In this document: one piece after another, positions 1 to 12,599 of the stretch | Layout of the letters: each line of letters starts with the position of its first letter | How positions within the stretch are numbered: the first letter of the stretch is position 1 | Origin: Misgurnus anguillicaudatus | Lineage: Eukaryota > Chordata > Actinopteri > Cypriniformes > Cobitidae | Assembly (NCBI RefSeq): GCF_027580225.2 | Contig: NC_073346.2 | Span: 11,620,001-11,684,000 of the forward strand | Length of the DNA: 64,000 nt | Direction of reading: 5' to 3' | Program-made: the position numbers and the translations under genes | Notes under the pieces: generated by a model | The model's input: only the letters and a program-made list of their open reading frames with translations | Database searches by the model: none | What the model was told of the DNA's origin: nothing

Positions 1-72
1 GAAATTGCAAAATTGCACTTGTGTCATTTCATCAAGAAGCTTCTTGAAGTTTCATCTTGGGATGAATTTTAA

Positions 73-452
73 AGGTGCAGTGTGTAATTTTTAGAAGGAT
101 CTCTTGACAGAAATGCAAAATAATATACAAAACTATATTTTTAGGGGTGTATAAAGACCTTTTTATAATTAACCGTTATGTTTTTATAACCTTAGAATGA
201 GGCGTTTTATCTACAAACACAGAGGGTCCCCTTACGTGGAAGTCGCCATTTTGTGCCGCCATGTTTCTACGGAAGCCCTTAATGGACAAACTTTTTTTAC
301 TAAGTTATCTCCGACGATGACATGTTTTTCCGGTGGCGGCTACCGTAGCTTCTCTTTGCGTTTTAAAAACAAGGGGTGAGCAGTGGACTGAGCCGTTGGT
401 TGCAATTTGCAACCACACTACTAGACATCGCTAAAATTTACACACTGCACCT
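73..452. mobile_element. TTAA-flanked MITE (about 380 bp)
   Basis: Near-perfect terminal inverted repeats start AGGTGCAGTGTGTAA on the left and end TTACACACTGCACCT on the right. Both ends are flanked by TTAA (69-72 and 453-456), the target duplication of Kolobok and piggyBac elements. It has no transposase, so it is non-autonomous. The 60-residue open frame at 197-379 lies wholly inside it and is not a gene. Confidence 0.8.
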
Positions 453-456
453 TTAA

Positions 457-2875
457 AGAATATTGAAGTTCACATTTAATCTAAATTATCTATTTGTTTT
501 CTAATAACAGAAATAAATCTATTTGCACAGGTATATTTTTGTCTACAAAAGCAATTTCAAGCATTTAACCATACACCTTCAGATTAAATGATTTTTAAGA
601 TCATAGTTAACATTTCAATCAACTGTTTTAAAACTTCTGACTGGTAGTGTATATATAATGCATGCTACATGTTAGCCAGCTACATAACATTAACCTGCTG
701 CAAAATACATCCCAAAAAAACAAATTTTTAAAACTTTAAGATGTCTGCTGGAGCCAATAAGGCATTAGTCCAGGCAGGGCCATAAGGTCATGCATATTGC
801 TGAGCTCTGCAAATCTCTAATGTTTCCCTCCAATGTTATTACTATGTTTAAGCAAATCCCTTATCCTCACACCACAAAGGCATTTTGCTCGCCCTTAAGT
901 GAATAAAAATCTTATCTACTACAGGCAGCCCGGCAGGCCTGTTGACACTCTCGCACAAATGACTTCACCCGAGCAGAACCGAGCTGAAATCAGCACACAG
1001 TCGTACATTACAGTGCATGCTTAAAAGGGAACAGCAAAGCGTCTATTCATTTCGTAATTGAATTGTTTATCTAATCTACAATTATTTATTTCTCAGCATT
1101 TCTCTGAGCATCTTGTCGGACGCCTTGCTTGTTGGCTTTAGGAAAATGTAGTTAACAATATTCATTAGTAAGTATTGAAAAGCATTTCTTGTAATTCACC
1201 AAAGACCTGCAGCAATTTTAATACTGTTTGTGCTACAAACAAGAGCACAATAGTCAGTGCTCACGTTTTCATTGGCCTTGGATCCTAAAGTACATTTCAC
1301 ATTCATTTCTTTCTCATTTATTAAATAAAAAATCAATTATTGAATTGAAGAGCTTATGAAAAAACTGCTAAATGCCACTTCCATTAAAATTAGATAATGA
1401 TATTAATAATAATCCTCTCAGCACATATTATATGTTTATCAAATACATTCGCTTTCAAATCTGATTAGGAAGCTGTCAATCCAAATCTCACTAGCCAATT
1501 AGAGTAAAGCACGGTTAAGTCCCACCCACAAGAGAGGCTTGTGCCAGATTACATAAAGGAAAAGTGGGAAAGTGTAAATGAAAAGAAGTGAAAGAATAAA
1601 CAAAGTATATTTAAATTTGTTACATTTTTGCCTTTATGTTTAAAATATGTTTTTCTTCATGCTTATTTTAGATCTTTTTTCATTTCTTGAAAGTTTGCGT
1701 TCAATTTATCCGGCACAAAAGTAATCCAATAGATGCATTGCAACTGGCATAATCTAATTTACAAAGATTCAACAAATGTTTAATATAAAGCTGTTGACTT
1801 CTAGACATTGATTGTACGAGTAAACCACATGCACATATATTGGGTAGTGTGAAATTTTAGATAAAAGCTCAGTGATGTTTCATTGCTTCTCAACGTGCAA
1901 TAATTCCCTCAAGTTTACAGTTCTTTATCTTTGTATAGATAGCATTGATCTGGGTGATATGAAACAAGTTTAATCCAGCTGTGAGGCTGAGATAATCATA
2001 CAACATTGCCGTAATTTGTTTTATGGACCTGCAGCTAGTAATTATGGTGAGATAATACAAGGGACAGTTGAAATGGACGTCCTGAAATGGACCAAAAGTG
2101 CGACCACTAAGTGGTCATATGTGCTGGCACAGTCCCCAGAATGCTCTGTTTTATGGTTGCATTACTGTTCAAAATAAAGGTTACTCTATCTGCGCCTTTC
2201 CTTTTCCATTCCCCATTTGCTCTGTCACATAATTGAGTTACCAGCGTCGGATTTCTGGGCCCTAAAGTGGCCGGCCGACCAAAACAAATTACATCTGAAT
2301 TTTAAATCATAACTACTGCTCATTATCCAACCTAATGGAAGGTACTGGTCAAGAAAATTGCGTCCTAGATGGGAACAAGACATCAGCATTATAAATGTGC
2401 TCTGCTTACCACACATAAATCAAATTACTGATGTGTTACAGGTGGATGACAGTCACACACCCTAATGCTGATAACCCCAATGTCACACACACATTTAAAT
2501 CCCATTAGAAAATTGAAATTGCAACTAAAATGATCAAAGATACAAATTGTTTTTAGCATTTTTAGTTTAGAGAAAAAAATAATTGTACAAGTCAGGATCT
2601 GACCCTAATTGGTCTACTGAATGCTTTGCCCTTAAGCTAATGGCTAAAAATCAAAATCAACTTTAAATTATTATATTTGTATCATTTTGTAACTTTTATT
2701 TATGTTGTAATATATAATTTGTGTACTTTATCAAGCCTGCCTTAGACAAACAAATATAGATCAGTATCTTAACCCTTGTGCATTGTTAAACTTCACTACC
2801 ATGTCGTTATGTTCAGGATGAAGGCATCCACTAAATGAAACGGCTGTAAAAATGTATCAGATAAATATATATATA
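457..2875. other. Gene-free, repeat-poor interval; possible conserved noncoding DNA
   Basis: No coding frame, splice pattern or recognisable repeat is seen over about 2.4 kb, which is unusual in this repeat-packed window. Blocks at about 725-1010 and 1960-2220 are of higher complexity and contain several TAAT/ATTA cores next to CAGCTG-like E-box sequence, the texture typical of developmental enhancers. This is inference only; conservation cannot be tested here. Confidence 0.25.
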
Positions 2876-4213
2876 CAGTGCTGCTAGCCATTTTGGTGCC
2901 CTAAGCATAATTCCTTTATAATGCCCCCAACCCTGAGAAAAAAAAAATTGTTTTTGCCAGTTTAATTAAACATATAACTTCATTGCAGAGAGCAAAATCT
3001 TCACAGCTTTAGCCAACACACACTACACATTTGAAAGTGAAAACTTTTATAGAATAGCAAAATAGAAAAAAATTACCAAACTTAAATTATCAAAATAATC
3101 CAGACATGTTTTTCACAAGTACAATGTCACTTTAAATGAATGACATTAAATAAACATCAATAAACAAGAATAATCAATATTTCATATCAAGATTCAGAGA
3201 ACTAATTGTCACAGTAATGTTTGCTTCATAACATAAATAATGACGTTTTATATTTATATATAGAGTCGTGATTTGTTAGCCTACCATGTGCACTGACTGC
3301 TAACGTTAACTTTGACTGAGAAAGTTTTAACCACCGTCACGTCAAAATAAACCACAAAATAAACTACTGCTCAATATCTAAAGAAACGTAGTGAAAGTAA
3401 CAGCTGCGTCAGTTATTTGTAAAATGCATATGCATAATGTTTTACAGTAAAATCTCAATTTAGCTTGCAATGAAGTTATAAATTATAACAACATAGTTTG
3501 CTAACATTAAAGTCAGCACTGCAAGTTCGAGGCGCATTACGATTAGCAGCAGCTGCAGCCCATGCGCATTTCCCTTATTAGGAATGATTAAACATGATGG
3601 ACTTACCTGCAAGTGATGCACGGGCATCATCCCGCAGTTTCTTTTTTTTCCGATCCTGACTCCTGCTGTCTTTTCGGGCCATTTCCAAAAGTTGCCTACT
3701 GACTGGCCGTTTCTCAACCCGAAGCCTGCAGCCTGCGCGAGGTTGCATATGCAGGCTGCATACGTCATCAAGCCTGGTTTATTTCAGTTAACTGAACATT
3801 ACATTAGCAAGTCATAAGCATATCACAACAATATACGATTAACTAAGAATAATAGTCAACTTTATAATCGTTAATATTACGAAATGAGAACGTTTTGATG
3901 ACGTATGTAGAAATGCGACCTCTGAAGGCTGCAGCCTTCGGATTGAGAAACGGCCTCTGTCAAACCTCGTCAGGCAACCGGCACGGACCATCAAAGGCTG
4001 GGGGGCATACTTTCTATACTAGAGCAATTAAATTATCTCGTTCCCCCTTTTTGTAACATATACATGGATAAAAAGTGCGTAATAATATTTCTATAGGCTA
4101 ATGAAATAATATCAGCATTATAATTTTTTTTGATTAGGCTATTTTTGGTGCCCCCTCAGCACGTGATGCCCTACGCACAGCGCGTGATGCGCGTTATGGG
4201 AGCGGCGGGGCTG
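2876..4213. mobile_element. Possible hAT-like element hosting a MITE
   Basis: The left end CAGTGCTGCTAGCC and the right end (reverse complement CAGCCCCGCCGCTCC) share the hAT-style CAG start. They are flanked by TATATATA and TATATATT, matching 7 of 8, but the AT-rich flanks make this weak. Both ends carry a TTTTGGTGCCC-type subterminal block. No transposase frame is visible. A separate MITE sits inside at 3705-3955. Confidence 0.35.
3705..3955. mobile_element. Short MITE with GGCCGTTTCTCAA termini
   Basis: Inverted termini are GGCCGTTTCTCAA and TTGAGAAACGGCC, followed by subterminal GCCTGCAGCC / GGCTGCAGCC. It is about 250 bp with no coding capacity. The target duplication is not clear. The open frame at 3460-3771 on the minus strand runs into it and is not a gene. 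Confidence 0.6.
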
Positions 4214-4685
4214 TATATATTTTTTTTTGCACATCTGTTAATTAACTTCAGTCCTGATCAAAACTACTAAATGTTTACAAAAACCCAACTGAATTGCCAT
4301 GATGTTACCAATTTGGGGAAAACACAAAATGACTAATTTTTTAAATATAAAAAGTCATTGTGCACTGGATTTTTTTACCTTTTATCACACTATTGGGCAT
4401 GTCAAAGATTAGTAACAACATTGGCTTTGATGCATTGTTAGTTTTTGTGCAGCATCAGAGTACATGTTATTTTTGTCCCTCATTTACTGTTCGTGGCTGT
4501 TTTTGCCCCATTGACTTGCATTATAATTGCATTTTTTGATTGCAAAGCCATGACACCATATCATGCATTCTTGATTGTTGGTGGATTTCCCTGTTGGGAA
4601 GAGATAAAATTTTTATTGTTAATCTGGTCTGTGCAAAAACAAAACATAGTTTCTGGCTTGTATATGTAGTAATATGGAATATAAC

Positions 4686-5136
4686 TAGGGGTGTAACGAT
4701 TCATCGTGCAAATGCGCGTTTTCTCAATGAATGAATTTGAATGAATTACGGTGAAATCCAGGCACATCCGAACACCAGGGGGCGCTCCCGTGCAGAAACT
4801 CCCTTTGTGACACAGAAGAAGTAGCATTACAAACGCTATTCCAGGAAATGTCTACACATGAATATTTATACGCTGTTCTTCAAATTGTTTCAGGTATTTT
4901 CATGATAATAAAGAATATTTTTAATGATTTTGTTTAACGAGTGTTGCTTTTTTAAATGCACATTATAAACGACTCCTACTCATAATGATTTTAGATTGAT
5001 AAGGACTTCCTACTGACCAAATGCCGTAATACAGGCACAAGCTGTGCATAAAACAAAGAATCGCAGCCTTGCGATTCAGAATCGATTTCACACAGGCATT
5101 TTTAATGAGGACCGCGATTGAATCGTTACATCCCTA
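4686..5136. mobile_element. hAT MITE with perfect 8-bp target duplication
   Basis: Termini TAGGGGTGTAACGATTC and GAATCGTTACATCCCTA are near-perfect inverted repeats. The element is bounded by AATATAAC at 4678-4685 and again at 5137-5144, an exact 8-bp duplication as made by hAT transposases. It is 451 bp and non-coding. Confidence 0.85.
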
Positions 5137-5229
5137 AATATAACAGCATATTATTGTGTGTATGTGGGTGTACATAACAAAAGGGGAGTGAATTTGCCCA
5201 CGGTGTATTGTTGAGTTTTTGAAAAATTA

Positions 5230-5625
5230 AAGGAATGGTCTACCCTTTTGCCATATTGAACTGTGTTATTGCCTCAACTTACACGAATTGATACATATCT
5301 ATCGTTTTTCGGTGCGTGCACTGTACAGCACATCGTGAATGTGATAGCATTTAGCCTAGACCCATTCATTCCTATGGGACCAAACAGGGAAGCTACCAAA
5401 CACTACCAAGTTTTCCCTATTTAAAGACTGTTACATGAGGAGTTATACCCGTAAGTATGGTGCCACAAAATAAAACTTTTTTTTTGGTACCATAGGAATG
5501 AATGGGGCTAGGCTAAATGCTAATACATTCACAACGCGCTGTACAGTGCACGCATTGAAAAAGATAGATATGTATTCATTCGTCTAAGTTGAGGTAATAA
5601 CATTGTAGCCAAATTAAGACTCAAG
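5230..5625. repeat. Fold-back repeat (palindromic MITE)
   Basis: Sequence at about 5255-5400 (including GATACATATCTATC and CCATTCATTCCTATGG) recurs inverted at about 5490-5615 (CCATAGGAATGAATGG, GATAGATATGTATTC). The arms are imperfect, with a short central spacer. No coding frame. Exact ends and target duplication are not resolved. Confidence 0.65.
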
Positions 5626-5969
5626 AGCACCCCATAGTGAATTAAAACGTCTCCAACATAACATAATGGTTAATAATTATTTATAAATTATGTATTTTTT
5701 AAGTCTGACTGAACCACACAAAAAACCCATTCAATCCCAATATGTGACCAGTCATGGAAAGTTGGGACACAAGTCGGATCTTGGCCATTTTGAGTTATTC
5801 ACAGATTCTGAAAGTGCAGTTTCTAAGCTTTCCAACGATGTGTAACACATGGAAATCTGATAAGATTTGGAGAAGTTGTGGCCATTTGAATATCGGAACT
5901 CAGAAAATCTCAAACCGAGACAATAGAGACGAAAGAGACTCTCTTTTCCAGCTGGGAGAGACAATAGGG

Positions 5970-6300
5970 TATGTAGTATTTTATGACAGAAGTCCGAATG
6001 ACAACATGCAAAAATAAACATGACTTTTTACCTTTGTGTTGATCATAAGTCGAATCCAGTCTGTTTCAGATGTGTGAATCATCCAATGACCATTTTTGTC
6101 CACAAATGCGTATAATCCGTGAAATATAAATATATAGTATATTGTTTCCATCAGATTTCGCATGAACGTCTGGTAATAGAATATAATATACAATCTGAGG
6201 ACTATTTACATCGTGTAAGGGTATATGAGATTACACTCCGTTAAACACATGAACCCGCCTTCAAAGTTTGTATTTAAAATAGGGAGGTAGTATAATAGAT
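5970..6300. repeat. Dispersed repeat, copy 1
   Basis: This block (CCAGTCTGTTTCAGATGTGT, CCACAAATGCGTATAATCCG and following sequence) matches the block at 10010-10360 in the same orientation with many substitutions and small indels. The open frames here and at 9972-10309 on the minus strand are parallel translations of this repeat, not genes. Family not identified. Confidence 0.6.
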
Positions 6301-6462
6301 CATCAAAACAGCGCAGTCGAAAACGTGATGTCCTTTATGGATTTAACCAATCGCTCGCTCGTTCCTCCATCAGCCAATGACTTCATGGAAAATATTGATA
6401 GACAAAAATGTAGCCAATTATATAACGAATTCAACAATCTCTGTGTGACTTTGTGGTGTGTG

Positions 6463-6612
6463 TTTGACTTCATGCTGCGCCGCAAGAACTGACAGACTGA
6501 TGACGTCAAAGTACCGCGAGAGCGAGTCGAAATTAAACTACTCCGTAAGATTTCTTGAAGAGCTCTCGCATTACTTTGACGTCATCCGACTGCGGCGCCG
6601 CATAAAGTCAAG
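6463..6612. repeat. Hairpin-forming inverted repeat with CRE-like cores
   Basis: The arm at 6463-6534 and its inverted partner at 6560-6612 share a GCGCCGCA block, ATGACGTCAAAGTA and GCGAGAGC. Each arm carries TGACGTCA, the palindromic cAMP-response-element core, at 6500-6507 and 6577-6584. It may be a small MITE or the inner part of the surrounding repeat. Confidence 0.6.
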
Positions 6613-8374
6613 CAGGCCAGTAACGCGGCTGACTGTTATCTGTTCCGCCCCAGCTTCTTTTTTTTCTTTTTTTTGTGCGCCTGAGATTTATTTACAGTCT
6701 GGGGAGATGCACGCTGTAAGTTTAAAAAAAAAGCAAACATGTCTGAGGAACAGTTCAGCCGCGTCACTACAGTCACGTGACTTCACGCTGTTCACAACAG
6801 ACCCGAAAGAGAAGAAAATGCTGAATAAAGTCGTAATTCTTGCTATTTTTGGACCAAAATGTATTTGCGATGCTTCAACATATTCTTACTGACCCACTGA
6901 TGTCACATGGACTACTTTGATGATGTTTTTATCACCTTTCTGGACATGGAAACCGTACATAGATTTTCATTGGAGGAGACAGAAAGCTCTCGGACTAAAT
7001 CTAACGTTAAAACATCTTAAACTGTGTTCCGAAGATGAATGGAGGTCTTCTGAGTTTAGAACGACATAAGGGTAAGTCATTAATTACATTATTTTCATTT
7101 TTTTTGGGTGAACTATCCCTATTCAGGAGCAACGCTGTTCCCTTTGCGGGCGGGGGCAAAAATACCCGCCTATCCAGTATGTAAATACACACAGACAATT
7201 AGGCCCCCTGCTGCACGCTAGAATCTCAGGAAAAACAAGCCGATTTCAACCACAAAATGTATGCTTTTAAATATACAAAAACTGCTATCTCAAACATGGA
7301 GAGGCTTCTTCGTGATCTCAACTAACAGATTCTGCAATAAAACGAAAATCACAAATTAAAAAAAAAACCCTTTCTTACTCATTTTCCGCAATTGTGCTGC
7401 AGACTTGTGTCACTGGTTTTCATGACGGATACATATGTACACAAACCCTGCCCTCGAGAACACGCAAATGGGTGAGGCGTTTTGGGGTGCATTTATGTTG
7501 TAACATTAATATAAACAAAATGGACACTGCTGTTTGGCTTCATTATCTGACAATCGCCTACAAACACCTGCAAACTTCTTTATAATCCCAACAGCGAACT
7601 TTGAATGTTGGCGTTTGTGTGATCACAGTGTGAATTATTAGAGCTTGTATGCAGCGTTTACGCACATGCTCCTAAACGTCTTATTAGTCTTATTAAAATA
7701 TGACTCCCCTTGTGATATCAAAAGGGGATTTGCATTTCATCAGCTCATTTGCATTTAAAAGGACACACCCAATAAAGGCACATTTTTGATCACACCTACA
7801 AAGCGGCAATTTGAACATGTAACAATAAATTATCTATATGGTATTTTGAACTAAAAATTCAAAGACGTACTCTGTGGACACCAAAGATATATTTACATCT
7901 TAAAAAAGCCTTGTGTACTATATGTCCCCTTTAAATAAACCCATGAACAGTGATTTACAGTGCACCCCATAAACACAATCAAACCTTCAAAAACAGATGG
8001 TTTACCGCCCCTTTAAATTTTACATGTAGGCATTTGCCAGATGCTTTTTTAATGTGTATTACAATCGATTCAATCTGTACATTGCTCATCCAGCATGTAA
8101 TCTGCGGCCGTGCAGAACAGGTACTCAGATCAGAATTCATGCGTTTCTTAACTGCTCCACCTCACTGAGCACAAGCTGATAGCTGTCATCTCTGTTTGAG
8201 TATTTGCAGTGCCTCACATAATATTGAAATTGAAAACATTTTGGGAGAAGTTAAATAGCCACAGGTGTAGCGTATAGAGTAGTGATATGGAGTGAATAGA
8301 TATTTGGAGAAAGCAATCTTATGTAAATTGGTTTATGCAGAGTTATAAGCTTGCTGTTTAATGTATACTGTAAA
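6613..8374. other. Gene-free interval with decayed repeat DNA
   Basis: No supported gene. A poly-purine/pyrimidine tract lies near 6655-6670. The segment 7690-7935 ends in a TGTCCCCTTTAAA-type terminus common to fish MITEs. Open frames here (for example 6458-6892, 7394-7585 and 7950-8168) lack family motifs, splice context or shared codon character. Confidence 0.4.
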
Positions 8375-9086
8375 GCTAATTAAATAATGCTAACTTCACG
8401 CTCATTCATGCTAGCTTCATGTTAAATCATGCTACCTGCATGCTAACTCATGCTAGCTTCATGCTAAATCATGCTAACTCATGTTAAATCATGCTAGCTT
8501 CATGCTAACTTCATGCTAAATATTGCAACCTTCATGCTAAATCATGCTAACTTCATGCTAAATCATGTTGGCTTCATGTTAACTTCATGCTAAATAATGT
8601 TAAAGTCATGCTAAATCATGCTAACTTCATGCTAAATCATGTTAGCTCCATTCTAGCTTCATGTTAAATCATTCTAGCTTCATGTTTAATTATGCTAGCT
8701 TCATGTTAAATCTTCCTAGCTTCATGCTAACTTCTAAATCATGTTAACTCCATTCTAGCTTTATATTAAATCATTCTAGCTTCATGTTTAAGTATGCTAG
8801 CTTTATGTTAAATCTTCCTAGCTTCATGATAAATCATGTTAGCTTCATGATAAATCATGCTAGCTTCAAGTTAACTTTATGTTAAATCATGCTAGCTTCA
8901 TGTTAAATCATGTTAACTTCATGCTAGCTTCATGCCAAGTTATGTTAACTTTGTTAAATCATGTTAACATCTTGTTAACTTCATATTAAAACATGCAAAC
9001 AGCGAGCTAGACTAAAGTAAACTTCTTAAGATGTTTATCCTGTGAAACTGTTAAAAATGTTCAGGCCACGCTTTGTCAAGCCAACA
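8375..9086. mobile_element. Minisatellite-bearing element, truncated copy
   Basis: About 620 bp of irregular ATGCTAGCTTC / ATGCTAAATC-type repeats (8375-8995) are followed by unique sequence that ends GCTTTGTCAAGCCAACA and then TA (9087-9088). The same terminus and the same repeat, in the opposite orientation, occur in the element at 26802-28829. I infer a second, older copy whose left end is lost or unrecognised. Confidence 0.65.
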
Positions 9087-10009
9087 TAAGGTTTGTCTTC
9101 AAACTTTACTATCTAGTTTACAGAATCAGGTGTAAATGATTGAAGTGCCCATCTTATGACTGCTTTTCCACAAGTTAAATAGGTGTATGAGTTCCATAAA
9201 GCATGTTTCAAAAGTTGTTTGCTCGAAATAGCTTGTAGGAAAAGATTGTTACCCATCTCTAGGAGCCTCTGTTTCAGGGCATTTCAGATTGTGCCGTTTT
9301 GAGCTAGTCATTACATATTTATGAGCTGCTGCTTTTTTGATCACGCCCCACTACTAACGTCATGTGCACGTGCATAGTGATATCGTGAGCAGTACAGACC
9401 ATACTGTGTTATTATTTTATATATTATTATTATTAACGGTTTATGTTGCCAACAGACAAATCATGCAGAAAAGTATCACTAATAAGTACACTACAGGAGA
9501 AGAAACTCATGACACACAATGATTCCAGAGTAAATTGTGATGTAGCAGTTTCAACAATACACTCGTTTTCCCTGGACAATGCTAACATATTCCCGTTATA
9601 AAACATTTTCAAACGCATTATTTCCGCAAATTACAGAAATTAAGACCCGGCGGGGATGTATACTGCTTGTGGACCGCGTGCTAATTGCTAGAAGCTAGCG
9701 GGAGGTCCGGACCGTAAAGTTATGAGAGGCTCGGGGGTTAGCCTCGTCAGAAAAGCCGGGGCGGTAAGGCCCGGTCTCGGTTAGTTTGGCAAAAAACTTT
9801 TAGTTTGGCAAAGCACTATTACTTAGTTCTTGTACAATTGTAAAATAAATCTGTTAAATATTTTTTTTAACTTTCGAAACCACGCTGTAAACTATCTAGC
9901 CTGCAAAAATATCTATATAGCCTACTGTTTACAACCAATTTTAACATCACTATACATTTAAAAGGTATAATTTATGGGATTAGCATCAATGTATGATCTC
10001 TGTTTTGAG

Positions 10010-10720
10010 ATACAGATGCTCTAGCATCATAAATGTAGTATTTTGTGACAGAAGATGACAACATGCATAATATAACGTGACTTCTTACCTTTTGTGTTGA
10101 TACAACGATCGCGAATAGAATCCAGTCTGTTTCAGATGTGTGAATGATCCATGAAAGTCCAATAAAATACATCCAATGACGATTTTTGTCCACAAATGCG
10201 TATAATCCGTGAAATATAGATACAGATTTTGCATGAAGGTCTTATCGCCTACAATCTGATGACTATTTGCGTCGTAACACACTGTATATAAGATTACTCC
10301 GGGTTCCAATAACCACGCGTTAAAACTTTGTTCTTAGAAGTAGGCGGGAGTATAATCCATAATTTCCAAATAGCGCTGTTATTTCAGTGAGACATGATAA
10401 CAGCAGGGTATCCGTGAAGTGACTGACTGCTCTGTGCTCTCTCTAGCTACCTGGTGGGTGGAGACCTGCGAGTGGGGTGGTGGGCGGGAAAATTCAAACT
10501 GAATGTGATGAAAACGGCTAGTTACGTCACTTCGGAGCTGAGTTTGAACTCGCGCAATCTGAGACTCAAGGCAGAGGACATTCAGAAACCTGTATCTTAC
10601 TCAAAACAGCATGGATGGATTTTTTTCCAAGTTTGTATGCGTGTGGAAGCATCAAAGACACAAAATAACACCCCAAAACCCAGAAAAAGTCCGTTTTTCA
10701 TAATATGGGCACTTTAACAG
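10010..10720. repeat. Dispersed repeat, copy 2
   Basis: Copy 2 of the block at 5970-6300, extending further to a terminus near CATAATATGGGCACTTTAAC, a typical fish MITE end. The 87-residue frame at 10454-10717 lies inside this repeat and resembles no known family. It is not called a gene. Confidence 0.5.
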
Positions 10721-11397
10721 AAATGTAGCATTCAAGGATATTTATTTCAGTCTGAACAAGCTGAACCTTTTCTAAAGCAGTGCTGTTTTTTGTTAACTGA
10801 ATTCCTTTTTTTTTCTGGGCATACGGACAGACGTTGATGTAGTTTTTAGCTGTGGGCTCACTTTTGACGAAACGCTCTAAGTGGGTGTTCAATCACAACA
10901 GACTGGGTCAACTTGACCAGTTAGAGTATATTGCAAGTTTTGAAGGAGGGCTTTAAAGAGACAGAAGACAATTGTTTGGGACAGACTGAGAAAAGAGGTG
11001 CTGCAATAATGTCAACATAAAGCACGTAATAGGAGTCCTTTAAGATGTAGGAAATATCAATGATGTTCAATAGTAAAGTTGTTAGATGTTCTTATATTCC
11101 TGCTTTAACTGCCTGAAGTTCTGTTACGACAATGAATGACCAATAAATATGTCCAGGGCTATTTAAATCCACTGTAAGAAATGAATTTGCCCAAATGAAT
11201 ACATGATGAGAAGAACGCTTTTAATAGAAAATCTTGAGGAGCAATTTTTCAGTTTAATTGCAGTGAGAGCCTACAGCTACTAAAACTGAATACATTACCT
11301 TTATATAAAACAATGTAGTGGTAAAAATCATCTATCATGCAAGCACTTCATGTTCTTTATTGATTTTGCAACCAAGGAAAAGCTATTTTTAACTTTA

Positions 11398-12030
11398 ATG
11401 GCCCTATTTTAACGATTTTAGCACATGGTCTGAAGTCCATGGAGCAGGTGGACTCAGGGCGTGTCCGAATCCACTTACTAGTGTACCAGTCGGTGCACCA
11501 GTTGCATGGTCCAAAAGAGTTGTATCTATTCGCTTAATGAGTCATGGATGTGTTTTGGGGTGTAACGTGCAATAAACCAGGCAGAGTCTCATCTCCCATT
11601 CCCTTTAAAAGACAGTTGTGCTTACGGATTCGCAATCTACATGAGAGCAAAGACTGAACACTTCTCCAAAGAGAAAACCAAGTCATAACTTTAAGTAGGT
11701 AATTCTTATAAATGTAATGACTATCCATTATGACTTTTTTAATATTTGACATGTTTATGTGCTGCTGCGCATCCCTGTGTGTATGTGCGTTGTGCACCCC
11801 CCTATAGGCGCATATACTTTAGACCAGGCTTTAGTTTGTCAATGGCGCAATCGTTTGCAGTTGCCTCAAAATAGCATCGAGCCAACTATGCGCCTGAACA
11901 CACCTCGTTTTCAGTTCAGCACGCCCATGGGCGAACAGATGGGCACAAGTGCATTTGCTATTTCAAAAACGTGGCGTAGGACATGAAAATGATAACTGCG
12001 TCGGGCTGAAACTAGCAAAAAACACTAAAG
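11398..12030. repeat. Probable DNA-transposon remnant
   Basis: The segment starts GGCCCTATTTTAACGATTTT, continues through GCGC-rich blocks (AGACCAGGCTTTAG, GGCGCAATCG) and ends near GGGCTGAAACTAGC. I recognise this texture as a common fish DNA-repeat family from memory only. The frames at 11534-11797, 11759-11986 and 11949-12134 overlap in different frames and strands and look spurious. Confidence 0.3.
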
Positions 12031-12318
12031 GGGCGGACTACACTTTTCATTCCATTTACTTCCATTCATACATCCAAATGTGTCAGACCAAAAACACAAG
12101 CTTTTCACTGCACACCAAAGTTCAAGTCAGGTGAACTCTGACCTGCAAATTTATATCACGTGGAGATATATGACCAGTAGAAAACTGGTACATCATGGTG
12201 TGACCTTTCTATCTACAAAAAGCAAAAATGGACAAAGCCAATGATCTTATATGGACAGAGCGCTCCCCAACCAAATTTGTAGTAACATCTGAAAAATATT
12301 TGCAGGCGCATAGTCTAG

Positions 12319-12585
12319 TGGCGGCAGTGGCTCAGTGGTTCATGTAGGTTGTCTACAAACCGGAAGGTTGGTGGTTCAATCCCCGGCTCCACCGGACCAA
12401 GTGTCGAGGTGTCCTTGAGCAAGACATCTAACCCAGCTGCTCCCGACGAGCTGGCTGGCGCCTTGCATGGCTGACACCGCCGTTGGTGTGTGAGTGAATG
12501 GGTGAATGTGAGGCAAAATTGTAAAGCGCTTTGGATGGCCATAGGTCTTTTAAAAGCGCTATATAAATGCAGCCATTTACCATTT
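12319..12585 (+). mobile_element. tRNA-derived SINE with L2-type 3' tail
   Basis: The head carries a Pol III A box (GTGGCTCAGTGG) and B box (GGTTCAATCCC), as in a tRNA-derived promoter. The 3' part (TGTAAAGCGCTTTGG, AAAGCGCTATATAAATGCAG) matches the L2-like tail these SINEs use to borrow LINE reverse transcriptase. It ends in short ATTTACC/ATTTA units. It is not a functional tRNA gene: there is no cloverleaf acceptor pairing. A partial copy is at 54300-54495. Confidence 0.85.
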
Positions 12586-12599
12586 AGTGCAGGTGAACT

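Noticed and set aside
6458..6892. 144-codon plus-strand frame
   Set aside because: It starts inside a hairpin repeat, contains a homopolymer-encoded SFFSFF/KKK stretch and has no recognisable domain.
12319..12400. tRNA gene (A and B boxes present)
   Set aside because: It is the head of a tRNA-derived SINE with an L2-type tail; no intact acceptor stem or mature tRNA fold.
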